Assembly: GCA_012934845.2 (NCBI GenBank)
Contig: WNNJ02003107.1
Span: forward strand, 47,678 to 111,677
Source of the DNA: Pomphorhynchus laevis
Taxonomy: Eukaryota > Acanthocephala > Palaeacanthocephala > Echinorhynchida > Pomphorhynchidae
Reading direction: 5' to 3'
DNA length: 64,000 nucleotides
This document shows positions 55,735-64,000 of the stretch, in pieces. A program made the translations under genes and the position numbers. Below the pieces are notes generated by a model. That model was given only the letters and a program-made list of their open reading frames with translations, was not told the DNA's origin and did not search any database. Numbering within the stretch: position 1 is the first letter of the stretch; each line of letters starts with the position of its first letter.

Positions 55735-56090
55735 AATGCGTTGATCATATGAAATATTAAGATTTATTATAAAATATTACTTAAAATATTAAGAAATGCT
55801 CCGTATCTGTTTTATTGACGTTTCGATCAAGCTAGTGATCCTTCTCAAAATAAAGTCTAAAATATTTTAGACTTAATTTTGAGAAGGATCACTAGCTTGA
55901 TCGAAACGTCAATAAAACAGATACGTAATTCTCTCTTTTTCTCGTGTGGATAAAAATGCCGAAGAAACAAATAAGTTGACACACGAAAGTAATCTTATAG
56001 GAATTAAGAAATGCGTTGATCAACTGAAATATTAAGATTTATTATAAAATATTACTTAAAATATTAAGAAATGCGTTGATCAAATGAAAT
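55735..56090. repeat. Direct repeats flanking a palindromic insert
   Basis: GAAATATTAAGATTTATTAT and its surroundings occur at 55752 and 56022, with a further partial copy at 56080. Between them 55800-55995 is bounded by ATTAAGAAATGC on both sides, which could be a 12-bp target duplication or part of the tandem repeat. Confidence 0.6.
55802..55925. repeat. 124-bp near-perfect palindrome with hammerhead-like half-cores
   Basis: CGTATCTGTTTTATTGACGT at the left pairs exactly with ACGTCAATAAAACAGATACG at the right, and the centre AAGTCTAAAATATTTTAGAC is also self-complementary. Only one base pair differs. Each strand reads TTGAGAAG, then stem GATCA/TGATC, then GAAACGTC, which resembles CUGAUGA-stem II-GAAACGUC with a damaged left core. 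Confidence 0.85.
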
Positions 56091-56155
56091 ATTACATCAA
56101 TCCAATGTTAATGTATTGAGTTATAAGCAACTCCATATTTTATCGAATTACTTAC

Positions 56156-56664
56156 AATGCATCTAGGTGAGTGTAAACATGAACGACAAGTGGACGTTGT
56201 GGATCGTTGCAAAAGTGACTAAAACGAAAGTTGTTAAACTTTAACTAATTAGCAAACTTTGGATACATTTCTGTTATTGTTTTGTATACTTTTTTATCCA
56301 CTATACCCGTGAACGTATCTTCATCTATTTTAGTAACGTAGGTCAGATCCACTTTACTAAAGATAATTTTTAAAGGATTATCTCAATAAATTCTAAGTGA
56401 ATACTCACGCAATTAAGTCTGTATCGGTTATTGTCAAACATCTTTTATAAATAGGAAATACAACGAGATACATGTAATTATATTTGAATGTATACGAATT
56501 TTTTAATTATTTTTTAATTATATTTGATTATATAATGTTCAATGTCTACGGATTTTTTACTATAGGTATTAGATCAGTATACGAATATACCCATAACAAA
56601 CAACTTTTTGATTACGTAATGCAATCATTGTAGATTTTAAAATCATTACAGATCGTATATCCAT
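56156..56664 (-). CDS. Unidentified gene, four exons with tiny introns
   Basis: Exons 56664-56591 (ATG; ends ATGG|GTATAT), 56441-56409, 56356-56258 and 56218-56156, all joining in phase 2, with GT/AG borders. The introns are 149, 52 and 39 bp. The product begins MDIRSVMILKSTMIALRNQK, continues TITDTDLIAKVDLTYVTKID and EDTFTGIVDKKVYKTITEMY, then HFCNDPQRPLVVHVYTHLDA. The last exon ends at an ideal donor (ATT|GTAAGTAAT), so the gene continues leftward; a candidate next exon lies at 55992-55925. CNDPxxPLVVxV loosely recalls a segment of EF-2-type translation GTPases, but the rest does not fit and I do not claim it. Agreement of four independent junction phases makes a real gene likely. Confidence 0.55.
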
Positions 56665-56669
56665 TATAT

Positions 56670-57775
56670 AATGATTGATTTTATTATAGATTTATAAAAA
56701 AAAATTTAATATTAAATATTTAAATATTAATATTTTTAATTGATATTTTTATAGTAAATAATTATTTAATATTAATATTATATTATTATTAATATTTATT
56801 TTATTATAGATTTATAATCGATTTCTCAGTTCAGATTAAATTGGTGGATAATTAATAATAGTACATGAGTAAAATAAAACACTTACGATGCATTATTTAC
56901 TAAATATCGCATAAGAAAAATAAAAAAATATTGAAAATATTAAATACTTATTTAATATTTAATTTCAAAGAAACTAGAAATTAAAATAAAAAAATGAGCT
57001 TTGCATTTTCAAAGTTTGATATTTAGTTAATGTTCACAGACATTTAACTCTGTTACTTTAAACTACATTTTCTACCTTATATCTATTACTATTAATATTA
57101 TTAATATTATTACTATTATTTTAATTTTAATTTTTCAATTTTTATATTAGAACAATAATGTACTTAATATTAGATCAATAATTAATTTTATTATTTAAAT
57201 AAAGATTTTTTTACACCTGGTGATAAACGATGGTAAATAATTATAAATTATTGTTTCTTTATTTACATTGTAATTAAGAGCTACATTTAAACCCAATATT
57301 AAGTTTGGTTTCACTAAGTTATTTATAAATAATTATAAATAAAATGATAAAATTATCAAAATAATTTTGATTGATATATAGATCCAACAAGTTTAAACTT
57401 GTAAACTGACTTAATAAATTTAAAAATGATGCATTTCAATCCTAAAAATACAATTCAGCATTTTTATGAAATGATTTAAATATATTTCATCATGTTTTAA
57501 AATAAAGATTGTAGAGCATCAAGAGAAATTGCTTTGCTATCAGGTTTTGCTATATCAGTTTTAATTTATTTTAAATAATATTGTGTTCATTTATATTACT
57601 ATTTCCTGTTCGATTTTATTTTTATGGTAACCTAGTTTAAAATATGTATCATATAGTAAAATATATGTATTGATTTTGAATAATAAAATGTATCTATTAA
57701 ATGATTTTTTTTGTAAATTTTAAATTTTTATAGTTTGTTGATTTATATCGATTATATTATCAGTGAGTAATACTG
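56670..57775. other. AT-rich DNA, nothing recognised
   Basis: Near 57500-57545 a relic (GTAGAGCATCAAGAGAAATTGC then TTTGCTATCAGGTTTTGC) of the TAGACTCAG repeat's middle part is visible. Confidence 0.45.
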
Positions 57776-57779
57776 TAAT

Positions 57780-58345
57780 ACATTTTAATAGTCATACGTA
57801 AACTCAGTTATCTGATTATATATAATAAATCAGGTATATGAAACCTGATATCATAGCAGTACCTCCTGATGACCTCTGATCATTATTATGATACAACGTC
57901 TGTTATTTATTATTCAATTCACAAAATGACTTTTATTTAAATTTAAATTTTACATTTTAAATTGATATAAAATCTTATAACAATTATTTATTATTATTTA
58001 ATTATTTATTTTTTAATTATGCTATTTTTATTTATCATTGTTTTATTTATAAATAATTTAATATACGTAGACTCAGTTACCTGATCTGATGATCTGATTA
58101 ATTTTTATATTTTTTCTTATAATGGAGAAGTATAAATCAACAAAATATTATTAAAATATTAAATTTATAAATTATTTATTTATTATCGATTATAATAAAT
58201 AGAAATAAAAATCATCAAACTTGCTTGATAATTAGCAGAAAAATAATAGTGTCATATCAATAATGCTTAGTTTTAGTATTTCTGACAGAGATTATATTAC
58301 TGGAAAAACAGTCCATAGGCCAATAATAACTTGCCAGTAAAACAA
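57780..58345. repeat. TAGACTCAG repeats, reversed and forward
   Basis: Reversed heads at 57798 (CGTAAACTCAGTTATCTGAT) and 58065 (CGTAGACTCAGTTACCTGAT) bracket a reversed unit with CATAGCAGTACCTCCTGATG. The forward tail (AAACTTGCTTGATAATTAGC ... GACAGAGATTATATTACTGG) follows at 58210-58345, so two copies meet head to head or by inversion. Confidence 0.75.
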
Positions 58346-58725
58346 ATCATTTATAATCAAATACTAATATTTTATGTGAAATGTGTTGTAAAAAATATTA
58401 ATATTAAAACTTATTGTCAGTAGAAATGAAATATTAATTAGTGGTTTGGGGTTAAAATATTTTGTACAATTAATATTTATTTTTAATAATATTTTATTGA
58501 TTTATATAATGCTAATTATATATTTATATATTGCTTATATATTACTGAATTATAACAATAGATAAATTAGCATTTATTATTATTTCTAATAATATTTTAC
58601 TGATTTTTATATTGTAAATTTAATTTTTTAAATAATATTTTGTTGATTTATACTTCTCTCTTATATAATAATGATGAAATAATAATGCATAATTATATTA
58701 ATGCATAAGAATTTAAATTTAGAAT
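58346..58725. other. Further repeat tails, AT-rich
   Basis: AATATTTTGTTGATTTATAC-type tail sequences of the same repeat recur at 58490 and 58630. Confidence 0.5.
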
Positions 58726-58729
58726 TTCG

Positions 58730-58837
58730 ATGCAAGATCAAAACTCTTATTTGTTTTTATTTTTGCAAGCTGCTATTGCAAGAAATTTTCGTGATTTATC
58801 GATGAATTCAATTCTGCCCATCCTCGATAAGGTTTAA
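58730..58837 (+). CDS. Candidate small exon, unidentified
   Basis: 35 codons, MQDQNSYLFLFLQAAIARNF then RDLSMNSILPILDK, ending at AAG|GTTTAA, a weak donor, or at the TAA itself. Composition is protein-like. No partner exon found. Confidence 0.25.
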   Translation: MQDQNSYLFLFLQAAIARNFRDLSMNSILPILDKV

Positions 58838-58839
58838 AA

Positions 58840-59440
58840 CGAGAAAATGAATAAAAGAAAATATTTTTGGAAAAATAACGTGATATATAATTGGCATACA
58901 TTTTATGATATTTATAATACAAGTATTAAATTTTAGATATAAAGTAAACAAATAAAATAAATAAATTAAATAAATTAATTTAATCAATAAATAAATTATT
59001 ATAATTATTATTAATCAATAAATAAATTAAATAAATAAATTTAATCAATAAATAAATTATTATAATTATTATTAATCAATAAATAAATTAAATTAATTTA
59101 TTTAATCAATAAATTAATTAATTTATTAATAAATTATTAAATTTTATAATAATGCATTTCAATCCTAAAAATAAAATTCAGTATTTTTTATGAAATGATT
59201 TAAAATGATTTAATTTTTTAATAATGCTAATTGATTCGCACTTAAATAATAAAATAATTTATTTTTGAGAAAATAAATTTCTCTGCATAATTTTATCCAA
59301 TTAATTTTTTATTTTGTACTTAAATAATAAAATAATAAATATTTTTTTATGTCAAATAAAATGGATCGCTTTGATAAAATTGAGTTGTCGAGGATTGAAT
59401 GTTGTGATCAGCAACAGTTAATTATTATAGATTGACTGTT
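58840..59440. other. AT-rich DNA, nothing firm
   Basis: Dominated by AATAAATAAATTAAATT-type simple sequence (58940-59140). A short plus frame at 59361 (MDRFDKIELSRIECCDQQQL) is unsupported. Confidence 0.45.
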
Positions 59441-59445
59441 ATAAT

Positions 59446-60037
59446 TTAATAGTCAAGTTGATTTATAAATTTTAATAGATCCTCTAGCTTGATATAGCGG
59501 TACTTATAGTTTCGTATAAGTACTTGTAACTGTGTATAGCGATATACTGCTATATGGAAGTGATCGTCATTAATTTTGTGCTGTCGCTATTATTTCATTG
59601 ACTGATTTTACTTAATTTCGAAATTTATCATAATGTTTTTCAGCCTTGTTGATTTTGTATTGTCGCTAGTATATCATTTTACTTATAATTCCATTTTATT
59701 TTTCATTTTATTTCATTTTTATTGAAAGTACGGCGAACTATTCACTTTGTAAACGACTGAATTAGTTAATTGAAGCAAATACAAAATATAACGTCAATTA
59801 GTGACATCAAAATTTTTTACATTTTGTTAGGAATTAAAATCAATTCTAATTTTTATTATTTGTTTATATTTATATTTTTAAATTATTCTAAGGACCTTTT
59901 CAAATAAAAGATTCACAAGTAAAAGATTAGCTACATACTTTTGTCGACGCAGATTGAAGTGATTCAAAATGCCTATTGGCTGGCAAAAGGCGTCTACATT
60001 CGAAAGTAGAAGTGCAAACACGAATAATATCATAGAT
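59446..60037 (-). CDS. Last two exons of an unidentified gene
   Basis: Exon 60037-59939 (TTTAAACTTTCAG before, ACAAAA|GTATGT after; 99 nt, phase 0 in and out) encodes IYDIIRVCTSTFECRRLLPA then NRHFESLQSASTK. After a 409-bp intron, exon 59529-59446 (CTATACACAG before) encodes LQVLIRNYKYRYIKLEDLLK then FINQLDY and TAA. Splice sites are strong and phases agree. The product is mixed helical and basic; I do not recognise it. A possible upstream exon ending CTACGTT|GTAAGT at 60110 does not fit in phase. Confidence 0.5.
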
Positions 60038-60039
60038 CT

Positions 60040-60315
60040 GAAAGTTTAAAGAAAAATTACAAGAAATATATAACTTGGAGATATATTTTCACAATTGGTT
60101 AAACTTACAACGTAGAATCAAAATTCGTATAAAGGTGTTATAAAATAAAAGCATGGCTATATAAACTTCTACATATACTAAAAACGTTACATTGACAATC
60201 TAAATTGTTTCTAATTTTTAATTTGCCTATTATTTATGAATCTACAGATTGTGATAGCAAGTTAATTTTTTAACTTTTTTAATTTTTGGATATTAAAAAT
60301 TGTATTGAATAATAA
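60040..60315. other. AT-rich DNA upstream of the 60-kb exon
   Basis: Contains the phase-incompatible exon-like segment ending at about 60110 (MLLFYNTFIRILILR). CTTCTACATATACTAAAAACG recurs at 60795. Confidence 0.35.
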
Positions 60316-60319
60316 ATAC

Positions 60320-60785
60320 AATAAGAAAAAAGATTAGAGGTCACCAGGAAGAATTGCTATTTATCAGGTGTCGGCACCTATGTATCAACCCAGCATAACA
60401 GTTGGCCCAAATAAATGCTAATGACGTATTTCCACTGATTAAATTTGATTATCTAGTATATTATAATAACAATAATAATGCTAAATCAAAATTTAATAAT
60501 TAAAATTTAAATAAATAATTGTTATAAATTTTTTTTATAATTTATATAAAGTAAAAATTTATAATTAAAATTTAAAATAAGAGTCAATTTTTATGAATTG
60601 ACTAATAAATACCAGTCGATGTATAAGAATAAAGATTAGAAGTCATCAGAATTAACTGCAATGTTTCGGTCCTTATTCCACGACCCAACATAGCAGCGGG
60701 TTAAAATACGCGCTAATGACGAATTTCCTCTAATGAAATTTGATTATTTACTGTATAAAATAAGGTCATAAAGTAAAATTATTAA
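60320..60785 (+). repeat. TAGACTCAG repeats, two middle-part copies
   Basis: GGTCACCAGGAAGAATTGCT and GAAGTCATCAGAATTAACTG begin two copies of the inner inverted-pair region (AGCATAACAGTTGGCCCAAA; CCAACATAGCAGCGGGTTAA). The heads are lost. Confidence 0.7.
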
Positions 60786-60789
60786 CTAC

Positions 60790-61560
60790 TATAAGCTTCT
60801 ACATACATAAAAATTGTTACATTGACAATCTGAAGCATTTCGATTTTTATTCATGAATCTGTAGATTGTAATAGTTATTTTTCTAAAATCCTAACGTTTT
60901 ATTTTTAAAAATCATTAAATAAACAAAAATATTAAGTGATAATGTTATTTTTTAAATATTAATTGTATTATTTGAGATAAAGCGTAAAATTACAGTTGCG
61001 AAATCAGTATTGGTATTTTTATTTGGCTTGGTTTGTTCTCAACCATTTCGAAAACGAGAAATTAACATTTATTCCAAATAAAATAGCATTTTTTGATATA
61101 TAAATAAATAAGTAGATAAATAAATATGCAGATTAGACATTTATGACATTATTAGACACTATAGACATTATTGTGCATTTATATACAGAATGTATGCAGA
61201 TATATATTTACGCAAAGAACATGAATAACTCAGTGATGAACCTTACTGACAATAAATAACATAATAATATTTATTATTAAACATTTCGCATTTTATAGCT
61301 ACGTCAAATTCGAATTTAATAGACATTTGGGAATATTTGAGAAATTTGATTTACAAACGCAATCTAAAACATAATCCAAAAAATGTTCAGATCTGATCAT
61401 ATCCTTAAAGATAAAGTAAAGTGATGACTTTATTGTAATGACCATTAAATACATGTTTATATTATTTATTTAAAAAAATGCGAAGATAATATTATGTATA
61501 TTTATATATTCATATTAAGAGTAATAATTAACATGAATTAATATGATTATAAGTCCCGAG
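60790..61560. other. AT-rich DNA, nothing recognised
   Basis: No supported feature. Confidence 0.5.
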
Positions 61561-61568
61561 ATTAATTG

Positions 61569-61905
61569 TATACCATTTTGCATAAATGCCGTATTTCGTA
61601 AGAAATCCTGGACCGTTGTCTACTCAGCACATATCCGTACACTACATGCCGTATCCATTAAGATCCAAGAGTGCAGCGACAATTCACAACAACCTCGCTA
61701 GTGTTAGGATGGTCGCACACAATTCGATCTGGTAAAGAGCGTAAGCCTCAGTCAATTAAGCAAAGTGTCGGAAACGTCTTTATTCACAATGTCACACAGG
61801 CAACCGAAACGACCAGTGGTGTGTACTCATCATTTCGATGCTGAAGTGTCGTCTAGAAGTGACATAATGACTGAAAGTCGTGAATCGAAACACCATTTTG
61901 TATAA
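61569..61905. mobile_element. MITE copy, diverged, reversed
   Basis: Carries the body of the 48767-49099 element in reverse (TGTCACACAGGCAACCGAAA, GACTGAAAGTCGTGAATCGA) with worn ends (ACCATTTTGTATAAATGCCG at the right). At the left it shows AAATGCCGTATTTCGTAAGA and CCTGGACCGTTGTCTACTCA, the same flank that follows the 48.8-kb copy. Confidence 0.7.
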
Positions 61906-61934
61906 ATGCCGTATTATATAGTCTTTAAAACCAG

Positions 61935-61990
61935 ACACAGGACAAACAAGATATTTGACGTTTCGCCCTTTACTGGGCTTTTTTAATCTA
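61935..61990 (-). ncRNA. Hammerhead relic: stem II and right core only
   Basis: Minus-strand: AAAAAA, then stem II GCCC/GGGC around AGTAAA, then GAAACGTC. This is the right half of a hammerhead with GUC cleavage site, but CUGAUGA has been replaced by ATTAAAAAA. It lies at the 3' end of the Penelope-like segment. Confidence 0.45.
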
Positions 61991-63120
61991 GAGCAGTTAG
62001 GCATATAAAAGTAAAATACTATAAAATGTTGCAGAATTCATTTTATATCACGCCATTCAAAAATTGTTTCTGTATTGCATCCTTAAAGATTATCCGTATA
62101 TAATTTCCCAATTAAGCGCATTTCTTGTTCACGATCGGCCTTATTTTTAATCGAGGTGAATACGCAATACGACTAATTATGATTTGTATCATTATCTATC
62201 ATGTGGCATACTACTCCATCGGTACGCCTTCCTGTGTTGAAGTATGATCTTCTTACTGTCAGCCGACGTGCTAACGATAATGCCGTCTGCCTTAAATATT
62301 GCAACGGGCAGGCATTGCACGTACCTTCATAGATTGCATCAAAGCTCTTGCATGTATAATTTCCTTTTATTTAGAAGTTTTGTCCTGTTTCGCTGCTAGC
62401 GTAATGTGATCCTTGATTAATGCAAACGCAAGTGAGGCAACGTTTGTCCAAACAAGGTTTGCATGATCAGGTATATGTACATGAAGCTGGCTCCATTCTT
62501 GATCGTACAAGTGTGTTTGATAACCTGCAATAAGTAAGATACTGAATCACAGGGGTATCTGCGTTTGTCTTAATTCGTTTTATTGCATTTTGAATTTGTC
62601 AGCGTAGTTTGTGCATAGATGAATGGTATGGAATTAACAATCTGTTCACATTGGCTTCTTTTAATTTCTTTGGTATTAGAAATTGGTCCATGGGAGACAT
62701 TCCCACAGCATTAATTTGTTTATAAATCATATGCATTTTATATCCTGGTTTAAAAATATCTGACGTCAATATGATCACATTTCGTTTAAACTCCTAAGGC
62801 AGTTGTAGTACACGCCCGTTTTATTTTTAATACTTCGTTAAGTATTAAATTCCCTTTCATTGAGATCGGATGGAAACTGGCTGCGTGAATATAAATCGAT
62901 ACCGATTCTTTTTACAATAACTTGTCGTTTTGAATCTATCGTCCTCTTTATAAATTGTCAAGTCGAAAAAATTTACCCAATACCCGTGTTAAAATTCCAA
63001 CTTAAGGTTTTCTGACTCATTTACAATGAGTTTAAACTCAAAAAGGGACTGTGCATTACCGGGCCATAGAAAGAACATATCATCCATTTATCTAGCATAG
63101 CTCACAGGTTTTATCCTAGT
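61990..63120 (-). mobile_element. Penelope-like element: RT C-part and GIY-YIG, decayed
   Basis: Minus-strand readings in order: KPVSYARxMDDMFFLWPG (RT catalytic YxDD region), FFDLTIYKEDDRF, FKPGYKMHMIYKQINAVGMS, PMDQFLIPKKLKEANVNRLL, a Cys cluster CKPCLDKRCLTC, GNYTCKSFDAIYEGTCNACP then QYLRQTALSLARRLTVRR (GIY-YIG start), and a C-terminal YCVFTSIKNKADREQEMR stretch. This is the architecture of Penelope-like elements encoding RT followed by GIY-YIG. About ten interruptions; inactive. The RT N-terminal half is missing, and upstream (to the right) it abuts a hammerhead unit. Its GIY-YIG differs from that of the 30-40 kb copies. Confidence 0.75.
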
Positions 63121-63124
63121 ATTG

Positions 63125-63500
63125 TTTATATATATCACTATTTTTTCCTCATGATGAGGCATAAACACCAGGCAGCATTCTATATATCCTCATCAGATCA
63201 AGAAATAGAACCGAATTATTCTCGCAATATTCAAAGTCACTACGTATGCCCAGTTATCCTATGTGTGACGACAAACTTCAACAACGGTAGACGCGTTTCG
63301 TTCTAACGGAGCTCATCAGTACTGTACCTTTAATAATCATCCATAGGCACCTTAACACCTGCTTAAACATTGTTTAAAGCTCGAAAAACAGAACTACCTT
63401 TAATCTGAATCATCAGAGGGAATTTAGCATAAGATCTGTGCATGGCAGTGCGTATTGCGGTTTAACCATGCATCAGGCACCAAATTCCTTTTAATAGAAA
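63125..63500 (-). repeat. Hammerhead unit, single copy
   Basis: Reverse complement of most of the 463-bp unit: CATGATGAGGCATAAACACC, TATATCCTCATCAGA, then the ribozyme and GCATCAGGCACCAAATTCC. It lies 5' of the Penelope-like coding segment on the same strand, as a terminal repeat of such an element would. Confidence 0.75.
63276..63331 (-). ncRNA. Hammerhead motif with GUC cleavage triplet
   Basis: Minus-strand: GGTACAGTA, CTGATGA, stem II GCTC/GAAC (one mismatch) with CGTTA, GAAA, ACGCGTC (minimal stem III and GUC triplet), then TACCGTTGTTGAAG. The core is complete; stems I and II each carry a mismatch, so activity may be reduced. Confidence 0.7.
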
Positions 63501-63504
63501 TGAT

Positions 63505-63712
63505 GCGGTAAAAAACCACAGCATACCTTCATCAATAAACCGCACATAGTAGTAACACGAAAAGAACGATTTTACTCAACGAATTCAGACGTGTGTTAAA
63601 AATATCAAGCACGGACGTGGACAAATGGTACGCGGTAAATCGGACCAAATTGGATTTCGAAACTTGAGGATATTCGAAACTTCAAATAGAGAGAGAATTC
63701 ATAAAAGCGCGC
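63505..63712. other. Spacer between hammerhead unit and MITE
   Basis: Somewhat GC-richer than average, with no frame or element ends recognised. AAACCACAGCATACC and GCGCGCAATATACTAAATGG mark its edges. Confidence 0.4.
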
Positions 63713-64000
63713 AATATACTAAATGGTGTTGCTTGATAGACTGGACTTCGATTCACGACTTTCAATCACCGTATCACTTCTAGACGACCACTTCAGCATA
63801 GAAATGATGAGTACGCGGCAACACTCATCAGTAGAATGAGGTACACACTGGTCGTTTCGGTTGCCTGTGTGACATTGTGAATAAAGGCGTTTCCGACACT
63901 TTGCTTAATTGTCTGAGGCTTACGCTCTTAACCAGATCGAATTGCTGTGCGGACCATCCTTAAACACTAGGCAGAGGTTGTTGCTGAATTGTCGCTGCAC
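63713..64000. mobile_element. MITE copy cut by the window end
   Basis: Left TIR TACTAAATGGTGTTGCTTGA and the body match 48767-49060 closely; the right TIR lies beyond the window. Confidence 0.85.

Noticed and set aside
56156-56218. Translation elongation factor exon (CNDPxxPLVVxV)
   Set aside because: The similarity is limited to about ten residues, and the preceding exons carry no GTPase motifs.
1-64000. LTR retrotransposon or provirus
   Set aside because: I saw no long direct terminal repeats with TG...CA ends, no gag or protease motifs and no primer-binding site.

Overview
The window is AT-rich (roughly three quarters A+T) animal DNA. It has no operons. Coding segments are short, more GC-rich islands bounded by GT/AG splice signals, and introns can be very small (39-65 bp in three genes). 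Together with a geminin-family gene (a metazoan cell-cycle family), an SLC30-like gene, a PPP-phosphatase gene end, jockey/CR1-like and RTE-like LINEs, Penelope-like elements and hammerhead ribozymes, this points to an invertebrate metazoan. I cannot name the species.

Layout. 0-5 kb: a foldback element, then a minus-strand ZnT/SLC30-like gene (exons between 694 and 4655) whose introns hold hammerhead-ribozyme units (2.8-3.4 kb) and another foldback. 5-12.6 kb: AT-rich DNA with a 517-bp tandem duplication carrying a decayed hammerhead motif, a duplicated gene exon and dispersed repeats. 12.7-17.7 kb: a four-exon geminin-family gene on the minus strand, the best gene in the window. 18.5-19 kb: two adjacent foldback elements. 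20.7-25.2 kb: 3' ends of one LINE family (here LINE C), a minisatellite that seems to have grown out of its coding region, a diverged satellite of about 112 bp, and two exons of an unidentified plus-strand gene. 25.4-27.4 kb: a homogeneous 253-bp satellite. 28-41 kb: a transposon graveyard (the TAGACTCAG repeat family, three copies of a Penelope-like GIY-YIG end, and LINE B nested in LINE A) surrounding the last two exons of a PPP phosphatase. 38-39 kb: a minisatellite enclosing a GC-rich island. 41-48 kb: isolated exons of unidentified minus-strand genes, some duplicated, and an RTE-like LINE tail. 48-49 kb: more hammerhead units and a TA-flanked MITE. 50-60 kb: AT-rich DNA with small multi-exon genes at 54.6-54.9, 56.1-56.7 and 59.4-60.0 kb. 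61.5-64 kb: MITE copies, and a decayed Penelope-like RT plus GIY-YIG segment beside a hammerhead unit.

Logic of the region. Host genes are few and fragmented, and repeats dominate. The recurring theme is self-cleaving-RNA architecture: a 463-bp tandem unit with a hammerhead core occurs three times and sits beside a Penelope-like coding region, which fits the known association of hammerheads with Penelope-like elements and their non-autonomous relatives. All gene models were joined by eye from splice signals and reading phase. Names rest on remembered family motifs, not on a database search.
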